Positions 42,198 through 49,919 of a DNA stretch of 64,000 nucleotides are shown piece by piece (within the stretch, counting starts at the first letter, position 1; every line of letters begins with the position of its first letter). The notes under the pieces were generated by a model. It had not been told where the DNA came from and ran no database searches. It saw nothing but the letters and a program-made list of their open reading frames with translations. Source of the stretch: Catelliglobosispora koreensis DSM 44566 (GTDB lineage Bacteria; Actinomycetota; Actinomycetes; Mycobacteriales; Micromonosporaceae); the NCBI RefSeq assembly GCF_000379685.1, contig NZ_KB903255.1:61586-125585 (forward strand), written 5' to 3'. The position numbers and the translations under genes are program-made.

Positions 42198-44579
42198 CTA
42201 GGCGAGCGTGAACGTGGCCTTGAAGGTCTTGCCGGCCGAGCCGGCCGTAGCGAAGCGCAGGACGAGCGACGCGCCCGTGGACACCACTGTCACACCGGGA
42301 TCCGCCGACGTCACCGCTGACACGGGCTTGTTGTAAGTCAGCGTGATGTCGCCTTGGTTCTGCCGTGGGTCAGACAGGCAGACCGTCGCCGTGTTGCCGT
42401 TCTTGCGCAGCAGCACACTGGCTGGCATATCCACAAAGATGTTGCCGATCGCGCCCAGGGGAGCGGTCCAGAAGTTAATCGCGGTAACGCCCAGCGAAGG
42501 GATGTGCACCGCTTGCTGCCAGGTGGAGTTGTTGTAGACCGTCATCCACGCCGTGTCGGCGGCACGGGCCGACGTGGCCGCGCTCGTGGCGTAGGGCAGG
42601 TATTGGTAGGCGTAGGTCCCACTCGTGGGATTGGTGCCGTGGTCATACCAGAGCGTCAAGTACTTGCGGCTGAGCACGGTGGTGCTGCCGTTGACGTTGA
42701 TATCGCGCCACTTTCCGCTGCGGTTCTCGCGGATCGCCTTAACGGTCGCCCCACCGGGGAACACGTAGCCGGCGAAGGAGTGGTGCGCCCATTGGGTGCC
42801 GGTAAAGGTGCCGGACGACCCGACCGTGGGCAGCTGGGCCGTTCCGTTGACGAGGAACGTGTGCGTGCCGGTGCCCGGTCCCAGGTTCTTGTTGTCCACA
42901 ATGGACTCAACGGCGTACCCGTCGGTGGAACTGATCCCGGCCCCGAGGCAGATGATGGTGTCGTCGAGGCAGACCCAGGTTTTCTTGGCCTGCAACGTCG
43001 ACTGTGCCCCCTGGGTGTTGTGGCCGATGATGGAGAACTCTCCGTCGGTGGCACCTCCGGCCCAGGCGTTCGTGGGCATCAACCCGCCCCAGGCGGCCCC
43101 GGCACCGTCGGCCAAAGGCTTGCGGGACACCGTTGTCCCGGGCAGGCGGTAGGGGTCGACCGTGCACCAGAAGGCGTCGGAGAACTGTCCGTTGCCGCTA
43201 GTGGCACCCCAGGTGTAGAGCATGCCGTTGTTGGTGTGCCAGCCACGCACGTTCTCACCGTTGCCGTGTTCGTAGAACGACGTGCGGGTCGAGCACATGC
43301 TGATGGAGGCGGCCCAGCCCGCGCGACGGTGCGTCGCCCGGTCCATGCCCGTGAAGATGCGGCTGTTGACCGGTTCGGCCGTGGCGCTCACGCCGCTGTC
43401 GTCGAGCAATGCCTTGAAACGCGCCAAGGCGGGGATGCTCATCGACTGGTCTTGCAGCGGCGGGCTCCAGTAATCGCGTTGCAGCCAGCCTTTGGCGGCG
43501 GCACGCCACCGTGCGCGTTCCGTCGCTGAGGCCCCGTCGGCCAGTACGAGAATGCTGTTGATGATGCCGTGCCCGCGCCTGTGGTCGTCGTGCTGAATCG
43601 CGAGCGGGTCGGCGGCGTTGATGCCGCGGCTGATGCCCCGGCCCGACTGGCCGTCCATCATGAGCCCATTGAACAGGAACGGTCCGTAGCCCTTGTCCAC
43701 CATGTCCAGGAACAGCTGGCGGTTCGGGTCGGTGACCGCCCACGTTGACCCATTGAGCAACATGAACAGGCTGGACAGGCTTCGGATCAGTTCAGCGCCA
43801 TAGGTTCCGGTGTAGGGGATGACGCTGTGCTGGATGAACGAACCGTCCACATAGAACCCATCGCCATCGGTGACGAACGGGAAAACGGGGGACAGGGCGT
43901 TGCGGCCCAGCGTGATTTTGGCGGAGTTCTTGCCGATGACACCGCGCAGAATCGTGCTCTGGCACAGGTCGGTGCGGTTGGCGCCGGTGCTCGTGCCGCT
44001 GTAACTGTTGTAGCGCGAGTCCGGGATGTAGTGGTCCACGGCCGCCAGGTTGTTGCTGATCTGCGTGCTGTTCAGGTGGTCATAGACCAGCGTCATGATG
44101 CTGAGCAGGGTCTGCGGTGACCCGATTTGCCAGTCCCACCAGTTGTTGTAGGTCGCGCGCCCGGCCGTGTAAGCGTTGGCGTTGAGCCAGTCGAGTCCCG
44201 TTAGGACAGCGGTGAGCATGGCGGCGTTGCCAGTTTGCGCTGTGCCGGGCATGGCCCACGCTTTCGCCATGCCGCTGAGGCGGCCGTAGCTTTGTGTGAC
44301 GTTCGTGGAGGCTGTCCCGATAGGAAGGTCGGGCCAAAGCGATCCGGTGGTGGGTGCCATCGTGCTGCGAAAGTCGGAAGCGACGGTGGCCTGAGAGGAC
44401 AGTGCGGATGCGAACGGCTCGGCCGCCGGATCGTAACCGCTTCCTTTAACGTAGTTCGCCCAGCGGATGCGGAGCGTGTCGTACTCATCTGCGGCGAAGG
44501 CCGGTGATGCGTTGATCACCAGCATTGCCGCAGCTGTTCCCCCGGTTGCAGCCAAGAAGTTGCGACGAGACAACTCCAT
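42198..44579 (-). CDS. Polysaccharide lyase family 8, hyaluronate/chondroitin lyase-like
   Basis: A 793-residue secreted lyase. The N-terminus MELSRRNFLAATGG is a canonical Tat signal ending near AFA (residue 29). The helical catalytic domain carries NNWWDWQIGSPQTL near 145-158. The catalytic triad is read as Asn201 (NRTD), His251 and Tyr260. The 50- and 9-residue spacings equal those I recall for S. pneumoniae hyaluronate lyase and Arthrobacter chondroitinase AC, whereas xanthan lyase has 52 and 9. The C-terminal third is beta-rich as expected. Lyases of this family break uronic-acid bonds by elimination. Its promoter carries a LacI-type operator. Confidence 0.9.
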   Translation of the reverse strand: MELSRRNFLAATGGTAAAMLVINASPAFAADEYDTLRIRWANYVKGSGYDPAAEPFASALSSQATVASDFRSTMAPTTGSLWPDLPIGTASTNVTQSYGRLSGMAKAWAMPGTAQTGNAAMLTAVLTGLDWLNANAYTAGRATYNNWWDWQIGSPQTLLSIMTLVYDHLNSTQISNNLAAVDHYIPDSRYNSYSGTSTGANRTDLCQSTILRGVIGKNSAKITLGRNALSPVFPFVTDGDGFYVDGSFIQHSVIPYTGTYGAELIRSLSSLFMLLNGSTWAVTDPNRQLFLDMVDKGYGPFLFNGLMMDGQSGRGISRGINAADPLAIQHDDHRRGHGIINSILVLADGASATERARWRAAAKGWLQRDYWSPPLQDQSMSIPALARFKALLDDSGVSATAEPVNSRIFTGMDRATHRRAGWAASISMCSTRTSFYEHGNGENVRGWHTNNGMLYTWGATSGNGQFSDAFWCTVDPYRLPGTTVSRKPLADGAGAAWGGLMPTNAWAGGATDGEFSIIGHNTQGAQSTLQAKKTWVCLDDTIICLGAGISSTDGYAVESIVDNKNLGPGTGTHTFLVNGTAQLPTVGSSGTFTGTQWAHHSFAGYVFPGGATVKAIRENRSGKWRDINVNGSTTVLSRKYLTLWYDHGTNPTSGTYAYQYLPYATSAATSARAADTAWMTVYNNSTWQQAVHIPSLGVTAINFWTAPLGAIGNIFVDMPASVLLRKNGNTATVCLSDPRQNQGDITLTYNKPVSAVTSADPGVTVVSTGASLVLRFATAGSAGKTFKATFTLA

Positions 44580-44599
44580 TGATGTCCCTCCGGTCTGCT

Positions 44600-44615
44600 A
44601 GGAAAGCGTTTACCG
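44600..44615. promoter_or_regulatory. LacI-type operator, PL8 gene
   Basis: AGGAAAGCGTTTACCG (plus strand) matches the shared operator motif. It lies 20 bp upstream of the PL8 start and ~10 bp downstream of the predicted PL8 -10 element, a typical repressing position. Confidence 0.7.
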
Positions 44616-44624
44616 ATGGGACAC

Positions 44625-44653
44625 AAGTTAGACACGTGGGCGCGATCACACAA
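44625..44653 (-). promoter_or_regulatory. Predicted PL8 promoter
   Basis: On the minus strand TTGTGT, a 17-nt spacer and TAACTT form a promoter candidate about 50-75 bp upstream of the PL8 start. This gives PL8 its own start site, separate from the upstream GH20 gene. Confidence 0.5.
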
Positions 44654-44691
44654 GAGGCAAAATGCCTGGTGCGATGCGATTTGCGATCGTT

Positions 44692-46005
44692 TTACCTCGG
44701 CCGGTAGTTCACATTCATCGTGTCGAGAAGCTCAAGGTGGCGCGGAAGACGTTCGTTGAAGCTCTCCAGCGTCTGTTTGCGCCACCCGAGCTCCGCTAGC
44801 GCGGACAGCCTGGGGAAAGCGCGCCACTCGACGAGTTCCGGGCGGGGCAGGTATTCCGTCCACAATTGACCTTGCACGCCGGTGACGTCACCAGGCTCGA
44901 ACTCGTAGACCTGTTCCAGCGGAACGTATCCGGCGATGGCCAGCGGCTCATCCTCGCGGTCGGACTCGGCCCAGTCGTAATATGCGTAGTTTTGTGGGCA
45001 AGAAACCGCTTCAAAGCCCGCCTGACGTGCTTCTGGTGCTTTCGTGTCGTCCCGCCAGCCGAAGAACAAGAGTCCTTGTGGCGGGTTCGCTTCGAGCAGC
45101 TCATCCCACACGGCCGTCTTGCGTCCTTTGGCCGCCAGGTGCTCCTGCAGCTGGCCGATCCACCAGCCGAGCTGCTCGTTGGGCATCCCGCGTACCTCGT
45201 CGCCGCCAAGATGCACGAACTCAAACGGGAAGACCTCGACCACCTCGTCGAGCACGTGCTTGAAGAACTCAAGGGTCTCCGGTTCGGAGTTCACCACGAT
45301 GTCGTGGATTCCCCACTTCGTTGAGACCTTCACTTCTTCAGAACCCAATTGGGGGTACGCCGCGATGGCGGCCTGAGTGTGCCCCGGCAGATCGATCTCG
45401 GGCATGATCTCCACGCCCCGCTCTTGACCGAAGCGCACCAAGGCTTTCAGCTCGTCCTGGGTGTAGAAACCGCCGTGCGGCGTGCCATCGAAGCCTTGCT
45501 CTAGCAGCATGTGCCCGACCGGCGATTCGCTGCGGAACCCGCCCACCTCGGTCAGTTTCGGGTAGCGCTTGACCTCGAACCGCCAGCCTTGGTCGTCGGT
45601 CAAGTGCAGGTGCAGCCGGTTCAGCTTGTGCAGCGCGAGCAAATCGATATAGCGGTAAAGAAAGTCCAGCGGCAGCGCCCAGCGCGCGACGTCGAGCAGG
45701 CTGCCGCGCCACGGATAGTCCGGCGCGTCCTGGATCTCGGTGCGTTCGATGGTGCCGTCGCTGACAAGCTGGCGCAACGTTTGCACAGCCCACTTGAGGC
45801 CGAGCTCGCTGCCCTCGACGGTCAGCGCGGTGTCTGCCTTGAGGTGATAGCCCTCGTCGCCATGACCTTCCACAATGGACCATGTGCCACTTTCCGGCAG
45901 ACCGTAGCTCTTCAAGAGTTCGCGGATGCTTTCCGGCCCACTGAACGGGCCGTCCAGCGTCAAGCGGCCCTCTTTGGCCGTGACACTTACTGGCTGGGGG
46001 ATCAT
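44692..46005 (-). CDS. Cytoplasmic GH20 beta-N-acetylhexosaminidase
   Basis: A 437-residue GH20 enzyme. A short N-terminal GH20b-like domain (1-95) is followed by the catalytic barrel from about 97. The catalytic pair is Asp269-Glu270 in VHLGGDEVRG, and other marks are LHLHLTDDQGWRFE and MPEIDLPGHTQA. It uses substrate-assisted catalysis through the N-acetyl group. No signal peptide, so it acts on imported oligosaccharides. Its ATG overlaps the stop of the LacI-family repressor gene upstream, so repressor and enzyme are co-expressed. Confidence 0.93.
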   Translation of the reverse strand: MIPQPVSVTAKEGRLTLDGPFSGPESIRELLKSYGLPESGTWSIVEGHGDEGYHLKADTALTVEGSELGLKWAVQTLRQLVSDGTIERTEIQDAPDYPWRGSLLDVARWALPLDFLYRYIDLLALHKLNRLHLHLTDDQGWRFEVKRYPKLTEVGGFRSESPVGHMLLEQGFDGTPHGGFYTQDELKALVRFGQERGVEIMPEIDLPGHTQAAIAAYPQLGSEEVKVSTKWGIHDIVVNSEPETLEFFKHVLDEVVEVFPFEFVHLGGDEVRGMPNEQLGWWIGQLQEHLAAKGRKTAVWDELLEANPPQGLLFFGWRDDTKAPEARQAGFEAVSCPQNYAYYDWAESDREDEPLAIAGYVPLEQVYEFEPGDVTGVQGQLWTEYLPRPELVEWRAFPRLSALAELGWRKQTLESFNERLPRHLELLDTMNVNYRPR

Positions 46006-47069
46006 CGGACTCTCCTCGCTACCGACTCGCGAACGACGACATGCGTGCCGAGGATCGTTTCCCGGGCGGGATTGGCGCGCGGGTCAAGCGCCATGCGAAC
46101 AGCCGTGCGGCCCAGCTCTTCGGCCGGAATGCGGACCGTCGTCAAGGGCGGCCACATGTGCGCGGCCATGGGCACATCGTCGTAGCCAACGATCGAGACC
46201 TCATCCGGCACCTTGATGTTGGCTTCCCGCAACGCCATCATCGCGCCCGCGGCACAGCCGTCATCGCTCGCCACGATCGCGGTGGCCTTGAAAGCCTTGC
46301 GCTTGAGCAGTTCCTTGAGCCGCTCATAGCCGAAGTGGGTGCCGTGCGAGCCGGTCTGGAACAGCTCCGGGCCGGGATCGATCCCGCGGTCGTTCAGCGC
46401 GCGCCGCCACCCGGCGAAGCGCGGTTCGCTGGTGGTAAAGCCAGGCACGCCGCCCAGGAACATGATCTGCTCGTGCCCGGCGCTGAGCACGTGGCTCGTC
46501 GCGGCGTAAGCGCCACCTTCGTTGTCGTAGTGCGCGATAAGGGCTGGAACATCTGGCCCCATGCTCGGCCGTCCACAAAGGACGAGCTTCGTTCCCGCTG
46601 ACTCAAGGGCCTGTGCATACTGCCCGAGCTGCTTGCGGTATTCCGGGGTTTCCGTCATGCCGCCGACGATGATCACCGCGTCGGCCCCTTGCTCGCGCAT
46701 CATCTTGACGTAGGCGAGCTCGCGATCAGGGTCCGAACCGGTCGTGCAGACGAGGCAAAGCCGTCCATCTTGCGCGGCTTGCTGCTCAACGCCCTGAATG
46801 ATGTAGGCGTAGAAGGGCGTCACCACCTCGCGCGTGAGGATCGCGATCGTCTTCTGCGTGACCCCGGCGAGCGCCCGGGCGTGCACGTTGACCACATAAT
46901 CCAGTTCCTTAACGGCCCGCATGACCTTCGCGCGCGTCGCTGGAGCGGTCGGATAATTGCCCGCGAGCACCCGGCTCACCGTGGCGACAGAAACGCCAGC
47001 ACGGGTCGCGACATCGCGAATCGTTGAGCGTCGCTCAGGATCAGCCTGGTCGGCAGCCCTACGCGGCAT
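46002..47069 (-). CDS. LacI-family repressor, candidate master regulator of the 31-47 kb region
   Basis: A 355-residue LacI/GalR regulator. The helix-turn-helix is TIRDVATRAGVSVATVSRVLAG near residues 16-37, the hinge helix contains VNVHARALAG, and the remaining ~290 residues form the sugar-binding sensor. GGGGGAA precedes ATG 47069. An operator lies in its own promoter, so it should repress itself and the coupled GH20 gene. Matching operators occur at the other three transcription units from 31 to 47 kb. The inducer is probably an oligosaccharide released by PL8. Confidence 0.9.
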   Translation of the reverse strand: MPRRAADQADPERRSTIRDVATRAGVSVATVSRVLAGNYPTAPATRAKVMRAVKELDYVVNVHARALAGVTQKTIAILTREVVTPFYAYIIQGVEQQAAQDGRLCLVCTTGSDPDRELAYVKMMREQGADAVIIVGGMTETPEYRKQLGQYAQALESAGTKLVLCGRPSMGPDVPALIAHYDNEGGAYAATSHVLSAGHEQIMFLGGVPGFTTSEPRFAGWRRALNDRGIDPGPELFQTGSHGTHFGYERLKELLKRKAFKATAIVASDDGCAAGAMMALREANIKVPDEVSIVGYDDVPMAAHMWPPLTTVRIPAEELGRTAVRMALDPRANPARETILGTHVVVRESVARRVR

Positions 47070-47086
47070 AATTCCCCCGCCCGTTT

Positions 47087-47102
47087 CGGTAACCGTTTAC
47101 CG
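47087..47102. promoter_or_regulatory. LacI-type operator, repressor/GH20 operon
   Basis: CGGTAACCGTTTACCG is a near-perfect 16-bp palindrome and the best member of the four-site set. It sits just downstream of the predicted start site of the repressor gene, so autorepression is likely. Confidence 0.8.
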
Positions 47103-47107
47103 CGCCG

Positions 47108-47136
47108 ATACTGCGGGAGCGCGCCAACTTTGTCAA
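47108..47136 (-). promoter_or_regulatory. Predicted promoter of the repressor/GH20 operon
   Basis: On the minus strand TTGACA (47131-47136), a 17-nt spacer and CAGTAT (47108-47113). The -35 is perfect and the -10 weak. The operator at 47087-47102 follows directly. Confidence 0.5.
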
Positions 47137-47161
47137 CTGCCCTGCGTGGTTGTATGGGCGC

Positions 47162-47605
47162 ATGGGAGACGTTCAGCGGACCGGGCCGTTCTGGGACTTC
47201 GTGGCCGGAAAGGCACCGGCCCCTCCAGCGGCCGAGCTACTGGGCTGGGAACTGATCGATATCGATCCCGAAGCGGGCACGATCTCGGTCGGCTTCAAGG
47301 CGTCGGAGCAGTTCACGAACCCGGTCGGAAACATCCAAGGTGGATTCCTCGCCGCCATGCTCGACGACACCCTCGGTCCCGCGTTAGTGGCAACGCTGCC
47401 CGGCGACCAGTTCGCCCCGACGCTTGACCTGCACGTGCAATACCTTCGCCCCGCCCGGCCAGGCCGGATCGTCGGCAAGGGACGCATCGTCAAGCGGGGC
47501 AGGGAAATCTGCTTCCTAGCCGGCGAACTCTACGACGCCGACGGCAAACAACTAGCCGTCGCCACAGCCACCGCCCGCATCACGACAACTCGCCCCGCCG
47601 CCTAG
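47162..47605 (+). CDS. PaaI-family hotdog thioesterase
   Basis: About 147 residues of the PaaI/hotdog acyl-CoA thioesterase family. The active-site region GNIQGGFLAAMLDDTLGPAL (about 55-74) has the usual G-G-x-x-x-x-x-x-D layout, with Asn-Ile-Gln in place of the common NxxG/HGG. These enzymes hydrolyse acyl-CoA esters. The acyl group is unknown. ATG 47162 gives the more usual family start; an in-frame TTG at 47150 is the alternative. It stands alone, divergent from the repressor gene. Confidence 0.85.
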   Translation: MGDVQRTGPFWDFVAGKAPAPPAAELLGWELIDIDPEAGTISVGFKASEQFTNPVGNIQGGFLAAMLDDTLGPALVATLPGDQFAPTLDLHVQYLRPARPGRIVGKGRIVKRGREICFLAGELYDADGKQLAVATATARITTTRPAA

Positions 47606-47729
47606 CCCCCACCGCTTAGCCCAGGCCCTACACACTTGCCCTCGGGCCATCGCTTCTGGCCGACCATCGTTTCCCTGCTGACCTCGCGCACCGGCCGCCC
47701 ACCCTCGCTCATCTGCCGCTGGCGTCACC

Positions 47730-47829
47730 TGCTTTCCTACGGCCGACTGCTTTCCTGCGGCTGACCGCTTGTCGTCGGCCGACCGTTTTCCTACGGCCGA
47801 CTGCTTTCCTGCGGCCGACCGCTTTCCGG
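47730..47829 (+). repeat. 18-bp tandem repeat (minisatellite)
   Basis: Five contiguous units of the form TGCTTTCCTACGGCCGAC with 0-5 changes each, plus a partial sixth. Units 4-5 repeat units 1-2 with two changes, indicating an older 36-bp step. A period divisible by three keeps a minus-strand frame open with hexapeptide repeats. Confidence 0.85.
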
Positions 47830-47977
47830 ACACCTAGCTGCTTCCCGCGCTCACCCGCTTGGCACCGGCCAGCCGCATGCTGGCGTCAGCCGCTGCTCAC
47901 GACCATCGCTGTTCGCCCGGCAGTCGCTTCCCGGGCGTCAGCCGCTTTCGCAGGGCCTGCGCGCCAGCTACCTAATC

Positions 47978-48062
47978 GTGATCCACATCCCGAATGCAGA
48001 TCCACATCCGCCCAGACGTGATCAATAGGCTGTTTGATCACGTCCCACGGGATGTGGATCAC
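47978..48062. repeat. Nested palindromic element
   Basis: The outer arms GTGATCCACATCCCG (47978-47992) and CGGGATGTGGATCAC (48048-48062) form a perfect 15-bp stem. Inside, GACGTGATCAA (48015-48025) and TTGATCACGTC (48034-48044) form a perfect 11-bp stem with an 8-nt loop. A further copy of GATCCACATCC starts at 47999. It looks like a REP-type intergenic element that may exist in many copies in the genome. Confidence 0.85.
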
Positions 48063-48065
48063 TGA

Positions 48066-48310
48066 GATGGGCAGCGCGGCAAGCGGCGGGCGGGCAAACG
48101 GGGCGAGCAGCGGGCAAGCGGGGGCAAGCGGCAGAAAGGCAAGCGGCAGGAAGGCGAGAAGGCGGGAAGACCGCGGGAGGTGGGAGGGCGAGGAGGCGGG
48201 AAGGCGGCCAGAGGTGGGAGGGCCGCGAGAGGTGGGAGGGCGAGGAGGCAGGAAGGCCGCGGGAGGTGGGAGGGCGAGGAGGCGGGAAGGCGGCCAGAGG
48301 TGGGAAAGGC
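48066..48310 (+). repeat. Polypurine imperfect repeat tract
   Basis: The plus strand is almost all purine with scattered C. A stretch of 49 bases starting CCGCGGGAGGTGGGAGGG at 48171 recurs exactly at 48257 (offset 86), with a diverged copy at 48223. The G-runs could fold into triplex or G-quadruplex-like structures. Confidence 0.8.
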
Positions 48311-48416
48311 GGGCAAGCCTGAGAGCCGTCGGCGATGCGGGCCCGGACCGTGGGAAGGGAAGGAAAAGCGCGGCGGGCCGGGTGAGGGTCCGCCGCGCGG
48401 GATAGCGGTGCAGGGG

Positions 48417-49919
48417 CTACGGCGTGTGGAGCCAGATGGAGGTGTCGGTGGGGAGGTGTCCGTCCACGAGAGGAGTGCTCGACAACAGGACGGATTGATG
48501 TGGCGGCAGTTCCACGGGCGTGGAGCCGAAGTTCACGAGACACGTGATGTCGCCTCGCGTGAACGACAGGACGTCGGGGGTGCTGGCAAGCCACGCGAAC
48601 GGTCCGCTAGGCCGGTGCCGCAAAGCGGCGCGATATAGCGACAGCATCGACGTTGGGTCAGCCGCCTGGGCCTCAGCGGTCAGCGATGCCCAGGACGCAG
48701 GCTGCGGCAGCCAAGGCTCACCTGAGGAGAACCCGAACGGCGGAGCGGTTCCTGACCACGGCAGCGGCACGCGGCAGCCGTCACGGCCGTAGTCGGTGTG
48801 ACCGGAACGTTCCCAGCGCGGGTCCTGCAACAGTTCGCGCGGGAGGTCTTCGACCTCGGGCAGGCCGAGCTCCTCGCCCTGGTAGATATAGGCACAGCCG
48901 GGCAACCCCAGCAGCAGCAACGCCGCCGCCCGCGCGCGGCGGGTGCCGAGCGTCAGGTCAGATTCCCAGCCCGTCGGCGGCATGATCCAAATGTGCTCGG
49001 TGGCTGTGCGCCCGTAGCGGGTCACGTCACGGACAACGTCGTGATTGGACAGCACCCACGTCGGCGTCGCCGGGACAGCCAGCGTGACGTCGATGACTTC
49101 CCGCAAAGCGGACGCTTCCCAGGAGGCGATCAGGAACGGGAAATTGAAGGCCGTGTTGAGCTCATCTGGGCGCAGATACTTCGCGAGGGCGGATGGCTCA
49201 GACCAAAGTTCCCCGACAAAGACGGGCTCATGGGCGTACCCACTAAGGATTTTGCGCCACGAACGGTATATCTCATGCACGCCTTCCTGATCCACCCACC
49301 CACCTTCGGCATGAAGATCTTTGATCAGATGGTTGGCGACGTCGATGCGGAAGCCGTCAACGCCACGGTCGAGCCAGAATTTAAGCGTCGCCTCGAAATC
49401 GGCGCGCACATGCGGGTGCTCCCAGTTCCAGTCGGGCTGGCCGGGATCAAACATGTGCAGATACCACTGGCCGTCGGGGACCTGAGTCCAGGCGGAGCCG
49501 CCGAAGTGCGACTGCCAGTCGTTGACCGGCTCGTCGTAGAAGTGGAACAGCTCGCGTTCGGGGGAGCCCGGTCCCGCGGCGAGGGCGGCGAGGAAATCCG
49601 GATGCTGACTGGAACAGTGATTGGGAACGATGTCGACGATCACCCGAATGCCCGCCGCATGGGCGTCGGCGATGAATGATGTCGCCTCGGCCAGCGTGCC
49701 GAAGAGCGGATCGATGTCGCGATAGTTGGCCACGTCGTAGCCCGCGTCGGCCATCGGCGAGGTATACCAAGGGCTGAGCCAGATGGCATCGATGCCAAGC
49801 TCAGCGAGATAGGGCAAGCGGGAACGGATCCCGGCGATGTCTCCAATGCCATCGCCCGTTCCATCGGCGAAGCTGCGGGGGTAGATCTGGTAGATAACGG
49901 CGTTGTCGATCCAGCTCAT
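48417..49919 (-). CDS. GH13 alpha-glucosidase-like enzyme
   Basis: A 500-residue cytoplasmic GH13 enzyme of the oligo-1,6-/alpha-glucosidase type. Region I is DIVPNH (residues 96-101), the nucleophile is Asp193 in GFRIDVAN, the acid/base Glu237 in VGELW, and the transition-state Asp294 in LSNHD. The start MSWIDNAVIYQIYPRSFADG is typical. It hydrolyses terminal alpha-glucosidic bonds, perhaps the sucrose or isomaltose part left after alpha-galactosidase action. Its ATG overlaps the stop of the GH36 gene. Confidence 0.93.
   Translation of the reverse strand: MSWIDNAVIYQIYPRSFADGTGDGIGDIAGIRSRLPYLAELGIDAIWLSPWYTSPMADAGYDVANYRDIDPLFGTLAEATSFIADAHAAGIRVIVDIVPNHCSSQHPDFLAALAAGPGSPERELFHFYDEPVNDWQSHFGGSAWTQVPDGQWYLHMFDPGQPDWNWEHPHVRADFEATLKFWLDRGVDGFRIDVANHLIKDLHAEGGWVDQEGVHEIYRSWRKILSGYAHEPVFVGELWSEPSALAKYLRPDELNTAFNFPFLIASWEASALREVIDVTLAVPATPTWVLSNHDVVRDVTRYGRTATEHIWIMPPTGWESDLTLGTRRARAAALLLLGLPGCAYIYQGEELGLPEVEDLPRELLQDPRWERSGHTDYGRDGCRVPLPWSGTAPPFGFSSGEPWLPQPASWASLTAEAQAADPTSMLSLYRAALRHRPSGPFAWLASTPDVLSFTRGDITCLVNFGSTPVELPPHQSVLLSSTPLVDGHLPTDTSIWLHTP

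Larger units (their letters stand above)
47606..48416. other. Gene-free, repeat-rich intergenic region
   Basis: About 810 bp without a convincing gene between the thioesterase and the GH13 gene. It holds an 18-bp minisatellite (47730-47829), a nested palindrome (47978-48062) and a purine-rich imperfect repeat tract (48066-48310). Open frames here, including one with Lys-Arg-Ser-Ala-Ala repeats and one Pro/Ser-rich frame, are consequences of the repeats. No ribosome-binding site or promoter supports them. Confidence 0.8.

Noticed and set aside
42354-43529. 391-codon plus-strand frame opposite the PL8 lyase
   Set aside because: No motif or ribosome-binding site; it mirrors the codon bias of the PL8 gene.
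47730-47829. CRISPR array
   Set aside because: Repeats are contiguous 18-mers without unique spacers and there are no cas genes.
47552-47833. 93-codon minus-strand frame with Lys/Arg/Ser/Ala hexapeptide repeats
   Set aside because: It is generated by the 18-bp minisatellite, overlaps the thioesterase gene and has no ribosome-binding site or promoter.
48022-48594. 190-codon Pro/Ser/Leu-rich minus-strand frame
   Set aside because: It is the reverse of the polypurine tract and runs into the GH13 gene in another frame; composition is purely repeat-driven.
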